Assembly (NCBI GenBank): GCA_023404495.1
Contig: JAEYBE010000053.1
Location: forward strand, 23,756-87,755
Direction of reading: 5' to 3'
DNA from: Actinomycetes bacterium
GTDB lineage: Bacteria > Actinomycetota > Thermoleophilia > Solirubrobacterales > JACPNS01
Length of the DNA: 64,000 bases
Shown: in pieces, positions 8,512 through 18,669 of the stretch
How the letters are laid out: each line of letters opens with the position of its first letter
Numbering within the stretch: the stretch's first letter is position 1
Translations under genes and position numbers: made by a program
Notes under the pieces: generated by a model
What the model saw: only the letters and a program-made list of their open reading frames with translations
What the model was told of the DNA's origin: nothing
The model's database searches: none

Positions 8512-9170
8512 TGCACCGCACGATCGCCGACGACGCGCAGATCGGCGAGGGTGTGACGATCGGCGAAGGCGTCGTCGTGCACCCCGGCACGGTGATCGGC
8601 GACGGGTGCGTGCTCCAAGACGGCGCGGTCGTTGGCAAGCCTGCTGTACTCGGGCGTTCCTCGACAGCCGCGGGGGAGGTTTCGCCGGCAGTTCTCGGAG
8701 CGGGTGTAGCCGTCTGCTCCGGTGCCGTCGTGTTTGCCGGCGCTGAACTTGCCGCGGGCGCGATCGTCGGCGACAAGGCGATCGTGCGCGAGCGCGTGAA
8801 GATCGGCGAGCGCAGCGTGGTCGGCGCGAACGTGGTGGTCGAGAACGACACCGTTGTCGGATCTGGCGTGAAGATCCAGACTGGCGCGTACGTCACCGCG
8901 CACGTCGTGGTGGAGGACGATGTCTTCATCGCTCCCGCCGTTGTCACCACCAACGACAACACGATGGGGCGCCACGACAGCGATCACCAGAATCGCGGGC
9001 CGATTCTGCGCCGTGGCTGCCGGGTCGGCGCCGGCGCGATCCTGCTGCCCGGCGTGGAGATCGGTGCTGACGCCTTTGTGGCCGCTGGTGCGCTTGTCAC
9101 CCGCGATGTGGCGGCCGGAATGCTCGTGATGGGAGCCCCGGCCCGCGAAGTCCGCCAGGCCGGCGAATAA
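8511..9170 (+). CDS. Hexapeptide-repeat acyltransferase (WbpD/WlbB-like N-acetyltransferase)
   Basis: Most of the 219 residues are isoleucine/valine-glycine hexapeptide repeats that form a left-handed beta-helix, for example IGEGVTIGEGVVVHPGTVIG at the start. An internal loop holds TTNDNTMGRHD, similar to the active-site loop of sugar N-acetyltransferases. The C-terminus ends with the usual GNPAR-type element in the form MGAPAREVRQ. In this operon the enzyme would acetylate the 3-amino group of UDP-GlcNAc3NA using acetyl-CoA. No aminotransferase producing that amine is present beside it. Confidence 0.87.
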   Translation: MHRTIADDAQIGEGVTIGEGVVVHPGTVIGDGCVLQDGAVVGKPAVLGRSSTAAGEVSPAVLGAGVAVCSGAVVFAGAELAAGAIVGDKAIVRERVKIGERSVVGANVVVENDTVVGSGVKIQTGAYVTAHVVVEDDVFIAPAVVTTNDNTMGRHDSDHQNRGPILRRGCRVGAGAILLPGVEIGADAFVAAGALVTRDVAAGMLVMGAPAREVRQAGE

Positions 9171-9258
9171 CCAGTTCGCACCTGAATTTTCAGGACGATT
9201 GAAGTTCCTCGCGTAGCTGCCGATACAAACGCGGTACAACAATCGTTGAGGTGGACCC

Positions 9259-11361
9259 ATGTCAGACGGCCAGTTTCCACCCGAGTCTCCGCAGGACCCG
9301 GTGGACATTCCCGCAAGCTCAGACCAGACCGACTTCTCGCCCGAACCTGGACTCGCGCCGGTGAGCGATGAGGCAGTCGTGCAGCTGCCGGACGGTGGCC
9401 AGTACCCCGACGACGTCTTTGGCATCACGGATGCCCAATCGGTTCCGGAGGTGACGATCGAACCGATCGCCGCCGACGCCGAACCGGATCTTCCACCTGC
9501 CGACACCGCCGGGGACATGTTCTCGGTGAACGAACTGATGGATGAGCCGGCCGAGCCCGTCGCTGAGCCCGCGGAGCCGCTTGCTGCTCCCGAGCCGCTT
9601 GCGTCACCTGAGCCTCTGGCAGCCCCGGAACCACTTCACACGGCCGATCCGCTCCCGACCCCCGCGGGCAGCGACATGTTCTCAGTCGACGATCTGATCG
9701 AGGAGCACGAGGAGCACGAGGAGCCGGCGCTGGCTGCCCCCGAGCCGCCTTCTGCGATTGAGTCGTTCGAGGCACCCACCGAGCCGCTGGCCGCGCCAGA
9801 CGCGCCGCCACTGGCCTCGCCGGAAATCTCAAACCCATACGCACCTACTGAGCCGATTGCCCCAGTTGCAGAGACCGAGCCGGTCGCGCCGCTCGAGCAG
9901 GCCGCGGAGATTGCGCCTGAGCCCGTTGCGGAGTTCGCACAGTCCGAGCCGGTCAACCCCTACGCGGAGCCGGCAGCTGCTGCTGAAGTTGTCAACCCCT
10001 ACGCCGAGCCCGTTCAAGCCGAGGCATCGGCACCGCAGGAGGTCTCGAACCCTTACGCCGAAGCACCGCAAGCTCCCGAGTTTGCCGAAGCCGAGCCGGT
10101 CAACCCCTACGCGGAGGCGCCGGCCGAACCGGCCGCGATGGATGCTTCTGCGACGCCCGAGTACGAGGCTCCGCCGGTCGAGCACTATGAGGAACCTGTC
10201 GCCGAGCAGTACACCGAGCCGGTCGGCCAAGAGCTGCCAGTTCCCGCCAACGAAGAAGTCTTTGACGCCTACGGAACCGATCAGGATGTCGATCCGGCCG
10301 CCCAGCCGCACATGCAGCGGCGTGAAAGCGTCGCGCCTCCGGGCATGGAAGCACTCGCCGTCGGCGGCCTGGTTGTGGCTGACGGCGGGCGAGTCAAGGG
10401 TGCCCCTGGTGCCCCCGCAGCCGAGAAGAAGAAGCGTGGATCGTTCTCGCTTGGCAAGAAGAAGCAGAAGGATGCACCTCAGCCGATGCCCGAGGAACAG
10501 ATCGCAACTGCCGCCGAGTTTGCCCAGCCCCTAGTCGAACCGCCGACAATGCCGGTGCAACCGGAGGCGATCGCCGTGCCCGAGCAGCTCGCACCTGCCG
10601 TGATGCAGGCGCCCGAGCAGCCGGTCGCCCCGATGATGCCGGCCGCGGCTCCGGTGAAGACCAAGAAGTCGATGGCCGACCGGCTCTTCGGTGAGGCCAA
10701 GCCCGGCCAGCGCCACTCGTTCTTCGGCATCAAGTTCGGCAAGCCCGGCGCAGTGCCCGGCGAGCAGCAGTTTGCGCCGCAGGCTCCGGCCGCGCCGGTG
10801 GTGGAAGTTGCGCCGATGCCCGAGACTGCACCGGTCGCAGAGGTTGCGCCGCAGCAGCCCGAACAGATCCTCGCGCCACCGCCGCCGGTCGCGCAGGCAG
10901 AAGTGATCCAGAGCGCGGAAGCCGCGGCCCACGCCAAGAAGCGTGGCAAGAAGCAGAAGGCGCCCAAGGCGAAGAAGCAGATGGCGCCCAAGCAGGGCAA
11001 GTCGATGGCCGACAGGCTCTTCGGTGAGGCCAAGCCCGGCCAGCGCCACTCGTTCTTCGGCATCAAGTTCGGCAAGCCGGGTGCTCTACCCGGACAGCAG
11101 CAATTGTCACCGGAGGCGACCCCGATGCCCGAGATCCCGCAGCAGCAGCAGTACACCGCGGCGGCGTCGATGGCGCAGCCGTATCAGCAGGTGCCCCAGA
11201 CCGCGCAAACACACTTCCCGGGGGGATACCCGGCCGACTTCGCGCGCGGCGCGGCTGAAGCTCAGCCGTACGCGGCGGCCGCGGCCCCCGCGCAAACTCC
11301 CGAGCAGATCATGCCGCCGGCCGAACAGGTCGCGCAGCAGGCTCAGGCCGGTCAGCAGTAG
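9259..11361 (+). CDS. Low-complexity repeat protein of unknown function
   Basis: I do not recognise this 700-residue protein. It is Pro/Glu/Ala-rich and probably disordered, with no signal peptide or membrane helix. Short motifs recur: DMFSV at residues 86 and 139, NPYA at 192, 233, 246, 264 and 282, and a ~32-residue module beginning KSMADRLFGEAKPGQRHSFF at 470 and again at 581. Lysine-rich patches (KKKRGSFSLGKKKQ) precede each module. The ATG has a GAGGTGG ribosome-binding site. It is 57 bases ahead of an RDD membrane protein, suggesting a link with the envelope. The repeats suggest a scaffold or adaptor with multiple binding sites; this is inference. Confidence 0.75.
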   Translation: MSDGQFPPESPQDPVDIPASSDQTDFSPEPGLAPVSDEAVVQLPDGGQYPDDVFGITDAQSVPEVTIEPIAADAEPDLPPADTAGDMFSVNELMDEPAEPVAEPAEPLAAPEPLASPEPLAAPEPLHTADPLPTPAGSDMFSVDDLIEEHEEHEEPALAAPEPPSAIESFEAPTEPLAAPDAPPLASPEISNPYAPTEPIAPVAETEPVAPLEQAAEIAPEPVAEFAQSEPVNPYAEPAAAAEVVNPYAEPVQAEASAPQEVSNPYAEAPQAPEFAEAEPVNPYAEAPAEPAAMDASATPEYEAPPVEHYEEPVAEQYTEPVGQELPVPANEEVFDAYGTDQDVDPAAQPHMQRRESVAPPGMEALAVGGLVVADGGRVKGAPGAPAAEKKKRGSFSLGKKKQKDAPQPMPEEQIATAAEFAQPLVEPPTMPVQPEAIAVPEQLAPAVMQAPEQPVAPMMPAAAPVKTKKSMADRLFGEAKPGQRHSFFGIKFGKPGAVPGEQQFAPQAPAAPVVEVAPMPETAPVAEVAPQQPEQILAPPPPVAQAEVIQSAEAAAHAKKRGKKQKAPKAKKQMAPKQGKSMADRLFGEAKPGQRHSFFGIKFGKPGALPGQQQLSPEATPMPEIPQQQQYTAAASMAQPYQQVPQTAQTHFPGGYPADFARGAAEAQPYAAAAAPAQTPEQIMPPAEQVAQQAQAGQQ
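10666..10760 (+). repeat. Copy 1 of a 95-base internal repeat
   Basis: This 95-base segment matches 10999-11093 with only about six differences, mostly at third codon positions and clustered at the 3' end. It encodes the SMADRLFGEAKPG module of the repeat protein. High nucleotide identity suggests recent duplication or gene conversion. Confidence 0.9.
10999..11093 (+). repeat. Copy 2 of a 95-base internal repeat
   Basis: This is the second copy of the segment at 10666-10760, in the same reading frame and orientation, 333 bases further on. It encodes the same module followed by a different Pro/Gln-rich linker. Confidence 0.9.
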
Positions 11362-11418
11362 GACGAAGCGGCTCGCCGAGGGGCTCGCCCTCGGCGTCAC
11401 GCCGTAGTATTGCTGCCG

Positions 11419-12117
11419 ATGAACGGCAGCAGCTTCTCTCCGCCTACCAGCGACGCAGCCGCGCCCGTCTGGGAACTCTCGGGTTGGTGGCGCCGCGTCG
11501 GCGCGCAGATCATCGACTCACTGATCGTCGGGGTGCCGGCGTTCGTCGCGGCCGGCATCCTCGTGGTGATCACGATCCGCGACGTCGAAGAGCTGAGTGG
11601 CTCTGACTTCGACCGGATCCAGATCTACGGAACCGTGATCTCGATCGTCACCGCATCGATCTACTACTGCTGGATGATGTCGGCCACCAACGGTCAGACG
11701 GTTGGCAAGAAGGTCACAGACATTCGCGTCGTACGTGAAGACGGCGCGCCCGTAACCGCAGGCTTTGCTTTCCAGCGGCAGATTCTTGTGATGCAACTGC
11801 TCTTCGGTTGGCTTGCGGCAATTCTGCTCTACATCCCGACGCTGCTCAATTACCTATGGCCGCTCTGGGACAACGGCAATCAAGCGCTCCACGACAAGAT
11901 CGTCAAGTCGCGAGTCGTGATCGCCACGCCCGTGGGCGTCGCCGAGCCGGCACCTCCGGTGCAGACCGAGTTTGCTCCGCAGACGCCGTTCCCGCAGGCC
12001 CCACCTGCACCGCCGGCAACGCCAACGCCTCCACCTCCACCACCCGCCCCCGGAGGCGCCGTGCCATACACGCCGCCGCCGGGCTTTGAGAACCCGGTTT
12101 CAGACGACGAGAAGTAG
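11419..12117 (+). CDS. RDD-family membrane protein with proline-rich tail
   Basis: The RDD domain begins at WWRRVGAQIIDSLI (residues 22-35) and contains the membrane helices typical of the family, with the conserved GQTVGKKVTDIRV segment between helices. The last ~60 residues are Pro/Ala/Thr-rich and probably cytoplasmic, with a run of prolines. I start at the ATG; a TTG nine bases upstream is also possible. RDD proteins are poorly characterised, and some are Na+/H+ transport related. It probably shares a transcript with the repeat protein before it and ends six bases from the convergent purA. Confidence 0.82.
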   Translation: MNGSSFSPPTSDAAAPVWELSGWWRRVGAQIIDSLIVGVPAFVAAGILVVITIRDVEELSGSDFDRIQIYGTVISIVTASIYYCWMMSATNGQTVGKKVTDIRVVREDGAPVTAGFAFQRQILVMQLLFGWLAAILLYIPTLLNYLWPLWDNGNQALHDKIVKSRVVIATPVGVAEPAPPVQTEFAPQTPFPQAPPAPPATPTPPPPPPAPGGAVPYTPPPGFENPVSDDEK

Positions 12118-12122
12118 TTCGC

Positions 12123-14240
<2,118 letters not shown>

Positions 14241-14244
<4 letters not shown>

Positions 14245-14477
14245 GCAGCGAGGTCGTCGTCGATCGGGTTGCCGTCGAGGTCGTACCCCTCGTTAGGAAC
14301 GTCACCGAAGACGCCGGTTCCGAGGGTCGCAAGGATCTCCTCTTTGGACATCGGATGGCCAGCGACGTGGCGAAGGGCCATGTTCACGGCCTCGCGCTTG
14401 GTCTTGAGATTGAACTGCTCCATCACGCTCTCGAGGGCTTGTGCGTCGATCTCAATGTTCGTGCGGATGTAGTCCAT
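14241..14477 (-). CDS. vapB: Antitoxin VapB (type II, VapB family 2-like)
   Basis: The 78-residue protein opens with MDYIRTNIEID and continues KTKREAVNMALR, a ribbon-helix-helix pattern as in Arc/VapB antitoxins that bind DNA and neutralise VapC. The acidic C-terminal tail should wrap the toxin. I start at the ATG within an 11-base tandem repeat; a TTG 18 bases upstream is an alternative. The repeat overlapping the start is a likely operator, which would allow autoregulation by the VapBC complex. It directly precedes and overlaps vapC. Confidence 0.88.
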
Positions 14478-14495
14478 ACACCAACCATACACCAA
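14474..14495 (-). promoter_or_regulatory. Perfect 11-base tandem repeat over the vapB start (candidate operator)
   Basis: Two identical copies of CCATACACCAA (plus strand) lie head to tail, and the vapB ATG is inside the first copy. Type II antitoxins commonly bind short repeats at their own start, so this is a plausible autoregulatory site. Its placement also implies a very short leader. Confidence 0.5.
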
Positions 14496-14687
14496 GCGGT
14501 GCGTCTGGAGCGGACGGGCGCGAGGGGCCTCTCGGCATCGAAATCCGCACTGCGTGCATATGTGGCGGCCAATGCCGGGAAGCTCGCCGGCGTTCAGGAT
14601 TTCCTTGACGCTGTCCGAGAGGCGGCGCCTTGGTATGACCTCGCGCGCTGGGAGCGGTTGGTCGGGCTGCCCTGAGGCCGCCCTTGG
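14496..14687. other. Intergenic region, possible gene remnant on the plus strand
   Basis: No intact gene is seen. The plus-strand frame ending at the TGA at 14673-14675 reads as an ordinary protein C-terminus for about 45 residues (ending WERLVGLP). It has normal amino-acid composition, but upstream this frame runs antisense through vapBC. It may be a leftover of a gene displaced by the toxin-antitoxin module, or chance. Confidence 0.3.
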
Positions 14688-15428
14688 TCAGATGCGCCGC
14701 GCGACCGGCTCGTCTGGGGAGGCCTCGAATGCCTCCACGCGCCGGTCGCTGCCAAACAGCGGCATTGGATCGCCGCAGATCTCAACAAGTCGAGAAACGG
14801 TGCGCTCGCCGATCTGCTCTTTGAGCTGAGGCTCATCGAGGTTTGTCGTCACGGCCAGTGCCTTGCCGTCCTCGTAGCGCTCGTTGACGATCGCGTAGAG
14901 CTGCTCGAGTACCCACTCAGTTTGCTGCTCTGCGCCGAGATCGTCCAGGTGCAAGAGGTCCACGCGCGTGAGCTTCTCGAAGAGCTGCGCATACGAGGAA
15001 TCGGAGGAGGCGTCGAACGTGTTGCGGATCTCGGCGAGCAGCCGCGGAACCGAGTAGATCGCGACGGTGTGTCCGGCCCGCAGCGCCTCGCGGCTGACGA
15101 GCATCGCCAGCGTGGTTTTGCCAGTGCCGGTGTCGCCGGTGAACCAGATCCCACGGCCGGCCGCGAGCTGGTCGTCGATCGTGCGCACGTAGCGCAGCAC
15201 GCTGCGAGTGATTGCCGGCGGAAAGTCGAGCGTACGCCCGGAGTCTGCGATGTGCTGACCGTCGTCCGAGACCGCAATTCCCGAGTAGCGGCGCGGAATC
15301 GTCGTGATCAGTCCGCGAGTGCGCGCGCGCCGGATCGTCTCCTCACGGCAGACGCAGGGCACGGCCTCGCCGTCGTCGCCCAAGACCCAGGTGGAACCGT
15401 TGCAGTGCTGGCAGACGAACTCGGCCAC
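14688..15428 (-). CDS. DnaC/DnaI-like AAA+ ATPase (probable helicase loader)
   Basis: The AAA+ core has Walker A GDTGTGKTT at residues 98-106 and Walker B LLHLDDLG. A small N-terminal Cys motif (Cys6, Cys9, Cys25, Cys27) suggests a zinc knuckle, as in DnaI-type loaders. The GTG start lies three bases after the dnaB stop, so it is co-transcribed with the replicative helicase, supporting a loading role. IstB of IS21 elements has the same fold, but no transposase gene is nearby. DnaC-type loaders are not the rule in Actinomycetota, so the role is inferred from context. Confidence 0.82.
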   Translation of the reverse strand: MAEFVCQHCNGSTWVLGDDGEAVPCVCREETIRRARTRGLITTIPRRYSGIAVSDDGQHIADSGRTLDFPPAITRSVLRYVRTIDDQLAAGRGIWFTGDTGTGKTTLAMLVSREALRAGHTVAIYSVPRLLAEIRNTFDASSDSSYAQLFEKLTRVDLLHLDDLGAEQQTEWVLEQLYAIVNERYEDGKALAVTTNLDEPQLKEQIGERTVSRLVEICGDPMPLFGSDRRVEAFEASPDEPVARRI

Positions 15429-15431
15429 GGG

Positions 15432-18182
15432 TTAGAAGGTCTCTTCCTCGGCGTACGGGTCGCCGCTGACGGTGGCGGCTGGGTAGCTGTCGCCACCGCC
15501 GCTCTCGTAGCCGCCGCCCTTCGGCTTGTTCGTGAACTTGGGGTAGTGGCCAAGGAACGTCAACTCGACATCGCCGACCGGGCCGTTCCTGTGCTTGGCA
15601 AAGATGATGTCCGCGATTCCCGGCCGCTCGGACTCGCCCTTGAGGTAGTACTCCTCGCGGTAGATGAAGCAGACGACGTCTGCGTCCTGTTCGATCTGGC
15701 CGGAGTTGTGAGTGACGATTCCGTCGCCGGTCACCCAATTCGCAGTCTCGGGCACAGTCAGGTCGTACACGTCGGCTACGCCATCTGGCTCAATCGAAGT
15801 CAGAGTGTCCCAGTAGATGTCATTGCTCGCAGCGGCCGTGAGCTCCGGACTCTCAAGTATCTCAGCGTAGCTTTGAATCGTCGCGCGCGAGGGGGCAAAC
15901 TTGAAATGCGAAGTTCCCCCGTAGCTGGTTCCTCGTGCTGCGGCCATAGCTCGCTGCGAGATCCCGCGTTCTGCCATTCGCTCCCGCACCACAGACCAGA
16001 TTTCTGAGGGGAGCGTGTCGACATTCGGATTTGAGCGGAGCCCATTGGCAATGAGCTCTCGAAGGGACTGCATCTGTGCGCGACGAGGACCCACCGCACC
16101 AACTTCCTCGACAAACTTCAGCTGGTCGCGTACGCCGCTAACGAGAACATGGTGCATCGCACCCGCGGACGTCGAGTTGATCCGCGCAACGATTCCGAGA
16201 CGTAGCAACAATGCGGCCACGTCAGCTGCGAGTTGTTCGCTCGACGTCGAGTAAGCGACGCGAGAAATCCTCCGGCCATCCGCACGCTCGCCCACCCAGA
16301 TGGATCCGTCGGTCGCCCAGAGATTCTTCAGCAGGACCGCGATCGCCGCGTCCGACAGTCGAAACGCGTCGATCGGGATTCGCTTTTCGAACGAACGCTG
16401 ATTGAAGATGCCGAGCTCGCGGAACCAAGCATTGACTCCAGCCGGCCGCCAGCGGGTTCCATTGCCGGAAATCAGAAGTTGGTGCCAGTTTGGGCGATGG
16501 TCGTAGCGCCTGACATTGCAGCCGAACTCCGAGGTTGCAGCGTGAGCAACGATTTCGCTGTTCTCCTCGGTCGCGCTTGTGAAACGCATTGGCTGGCCTG
16601 AGAGGTAGCTCCCGTCACCGATCATTTGCCCCAGCAGCTCAATACGGGACTCGCGCCAATCGACGGTTTCACTTGGTGCTGGCATCCGCCTGGCAATCGC
16701 CAACCGATCTCCGACAGAGAGTTCGGAAACCCGGCGCCACCCACTGCCGCTGAGTAGCCGATGTTCAGCAGTCGCGCGGATCTGTCGGCCAGACGCGTAG
16801 CTGAGCTTGAAGACGGGTCTCGCGCCGACCTTCCACACCTTGTCCGATCTCGCGATCGCGGTCATTCCCTCGGGAGAAGTTGTCACAACCTCCGGGGTCG
16901 AGCCGACGAGGTCCTCGATCGGTATCCGCCGGCCGTCAGAGAGCGCAACCAGCGTGTCTCCAGTCACGCATTCGCGAAGGTCCGCAAGCTGCGGACGCGG
17001 CGGCTGGCGGCTCTCGACGGCGCGTGAGAGCTGCGAGACGGCGATCACCGGGACGTCGAGCTCGCGGGCGAGGATCTTCAGGCCTCGGCTCATCTGGGCG
17101 ACCTGCTCGACGCGGCTGTCGCGGCCGTCGTTGGCGCGCAGCAGCTGGAGGTAGTCGACGATGATCAGGCCGAGTCCGGTCTTGCCGGTCTGCTCGTTCG
17201 GCGTTCCGAGGTAACGGCCATGCAATCGCCGGGCCTTCGCGCGCAGCTCGGTGATGTTGATGTCCGATGAATCATCGATCCAGATCGGTGCCTGGTCGAA
17301 TTCCTGGGCGGCCGAGAGCACCTTTGGCCAGTCGGTCTTCTTGATCTGGCCCTTGCGCATCGCGTCTCCGGAGATCTTCGCCTGAGAAGAAATGAAGCGC
17401 TGCGAGAGTTCGGTCTTGGACATTTCCATCGAGAAGATCGCGACGGGATAGCCCTTGAGCGCGGCGTTCTCGGCGATGTTCGTGACCAGCGCTGACTTGC
17501 CCATTGCCGGGCGCGCGGCGACGATGATCAGGTTCCCGCCCTGGAGTCCGCCGGTCAGCTCATCGATGTCGCGGAAACCAGTCGGCGTTCCAGTGACCGT
17601 GCTGCCGTGCAGCGCTTGCTGCTCGAGCTGATCGATCTGGTCGTGCAGGATCGAGGCGAGTTGCACGAGCTCGCCGCTGTGCGTGTCTTGGGCGACCTCG
17701 AAGACAAGCTGCTGCGCACGCTCGACGATCTGCTGCGGGTCGCCTTCGCGGTCGCTGACTGCAGCCTGGATGTCGTGGCTGGCCTGGATCAGGCCACGCA
17801 GCAAGGCGTTCTCCTTGACGATCTGCGCGTACTGCTTGGTGTTGCCGATCGCCGGGATCCGCGTGACCAGCGTTTCGATGTAGTCCTTGCCGCCGGCTTC
17901 CTCGAGCTTGCCGCTCTCGGTCAAGCGATTCGCGACGGTCAGCGTGTCGATCGGCTCACTGTCGGCGTTGAGGTCCATCATCGCCCGGAAGACCAGGCGA
18001 TTGCGCGGGCGGTAGAAGTCGTCGGGGCGCAGGTGGACGTCGACCGTGATCGTGTCGAACCACCGGTCGGCGAGCATGATCGCGCCAAGGACTGAGGCTT
18101 CGGCCTCCTCGTCGTGCGGCGGCGCGCCTGACGCGGCCATCAGGCCGTTGCCGTTTGCCGGACTTGTTGCCGGCTCAGCCAC
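15432..18182 (-). CDS. dnaB: Replicative DNA helicase DnaB, containing an intein
   Basis: DnaB unwinds DNA at the replication fork. The N-terminal domain begins DEEAEASVLGAIM, the linker leads to the RecA-like core with Walker A ARPAMGKS and Walker B IIVDYLQLL. The 916-residue precursor is interrupted at residues 405-826 by an intein inserted between LADLRE and SGQIEQDAD. Removal leaves a 494-residue helicase of normal length. Both exteins are intact and in frame. A GTG start is used; Met15 is an alternative. The gene is last but one in rpsR-rplI-dnaB-loader. It ends with a Gly/Ser/Pro-rich acidic tail. Confidence 0.95.
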   Translation of the reverse strand: MAEPATSPANGNGLMAASGAPPHDEEAEASVLGAIMLADRWFDTITVDVHLRPDDFYRPRNRLVFRAMMDLNADSEPIDTLTVANRLTESGKLEEAGGKDYIETLVTRIPAIGNTKQYAQIVKENALLRGLIQASHDIQAAVSDREGDPQQIVERAQQLVFEVAQDTHSGELVQLASILHDQIDQLEQQALHGSTVTGTPTGFRDIDELTGGLQGGNLIIVAARPAMGKSALVTNIAENAALKGYPVAIFSMEMSKTELSQRFISSQAKISGDAMRKGQIKKTDWPKVLSAAQEFDQAPIWIDDSSDINITELRAKARRLHGRYLGTPNEQTGKTGLGLIIVDYLQLLRANDGRDSRVEQVAQMSRGLKILARELDVPVIAVSQLSRAVESRQPPRPQLADLRECVTGDTLVALSDGRRIPIEDLVGSTPEVVTTSPEGMTAIARSDKVWKVGARPVFKLSYASGRQIRATAEHRLLSGSGWRRVSELSVGDRLAIARRMPAPSETVDWRESRIELLGQMIGDGSYLSGQPMRFTSATEENSEIVAHAATSEFGCNVRRYDHRPNWHQLLISGNGTRWRPAGVNAWFRELGIFNQRSFEKRIPIDAFRLSDAAIAVLLKNLWATDGSIWVGERADGRRISRVAYSTSSEQLAADVAALLLRLGIVARINSTSAGAMHHVLVSGVRDQLKFVEEVGAVGPRRAQMQSLRELIANGLRSNPNVDTLPSEIWSVVRERMAERGISQRAMAAARGTSYGGTSHFKFAPSRATIQSYAEILESPELTAAASNDIYWDTLTSIEPDGVADVYDLTVPETANWVTGDGIVTHNSGQIEQDADVVCFIYREEYYLKGESERPGIADIIFAKHRNGPVGDVELTFLGHYPKFTNKPKGGGYESGGGDSYPAATVSGDPYAEEETF
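15705..16970 (-). mobile_element. DnaB intein with LAGLIDADG homing endonuclease
   Basis: The 422-residue insert starts with Cys (CVTGDTLVALSDG) and ends His-Asn before an extein Ser, the hallmarks of a class 1 intein. The block B histidine is in ATAEHRLL. Two dodecapeptide motifs, LLGQMIGDGSYL and LKNLWATDGSI, indicate a LAGLIDADG endonuclease with one acidic residue in each motif, so homing may still occur. The C-terminal splicing block contains VYDLTVPETANWVTG. Excision restores the conserved loop ahead of the DnaB hexamer-interface segment, a known DnaB insertion region. Confidence 0.95.
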
Positions 18183-18207
18183 GCCGCATCACCGCGGCCA
18201 CAGCCGC

Positions 18208-18669
18208 TTACTCCTTCGAGTCTTTGGCAGAGACGATCGTCTTCACGTCGGCGGTCACACCGTCGTGGACATCGACCGTGATCGTGTAGGTGCCGACTTC
18301 GCGGATCGGCTCGGCGATGTGGACGTCCTTGCGGTCCAGGCGGATGCCGCGGGCGTCCTTGATCGCTTCGACGATCTCTTTCGGCGTGACCGAACCGAAC
18401 AGGCGACCCTCGGGGCCGGCCTCTTCTTCGATCGTGAGCACGGTCTTGCCGAGTAGTGCGGCGATGTCGGTCGCCTTCTCCGCGCGCTCGATGGCGGCCT
18501 GCTCAGCCTCTTCCATCAGACGCTTGGCCTGCTCCACCGTCTTGGCGTTGGCCGTCGCGGCAAGCTGCCGCGGAGCCAGGAAGTTGCGCAGGTAGCCGGG
18601 AGCGACTTCGACGACGTCGCCCTTCTCGCCGAGATTCTCGACGTCCTGCAGAAGGATCGCCTGGGCCAT
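18208..18669 (-). CDS. rplI: 50S ribosomal protein L9
   Basis: L9 binds 23S rRNA near the L1 stalk. The N-terminal domain has the standard LLQDVENLGEKGDVVEVAPGY opening, followed by the long connecting helix rich in Ala and Glu and a C-terminal domain with GRLFGSVTPKEI. The length of 153 residues is normal. The start overlaps the rpsR stop by one base (TAATG). Confidence 0.98.
   Translation of the reverse strand: MAQAILLQDVENLGEKGDVVEVAPGYLRNFLAPRQLAATANAKTVEQAKRLMEEAEQAAIERAEKATDIAALLGKTVLTIEEEAGPEGRLFGSVTPKEIVEAIKDARGIRLDRKDVHIAEPIREVGTYTITVDVHDGVTADVKTIVSAKDSKE

Noticed and set aside
8397..9518. A 373-codon minus-strand frame over the acetyltransferase gene
   Set aside because: Its Asp/His/Ala-rich repeats are the mirror image of the hexapeptide repeats on the plus strand.
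9758..10534. A 258-codon frame inside the repeat-protein gene
   Set aside because: It is Arg/Ser/Pro-rich and mirrors the repeat structure of the real frame, as expected of a shifted reading of repetitive DNA.
14688..15428. IstB of an IS21-type insertion sequence
   Set aside because: The fold is shared, but there is no istA transposase or terminal inverted repeat, and the gene is coupled to dnaB.
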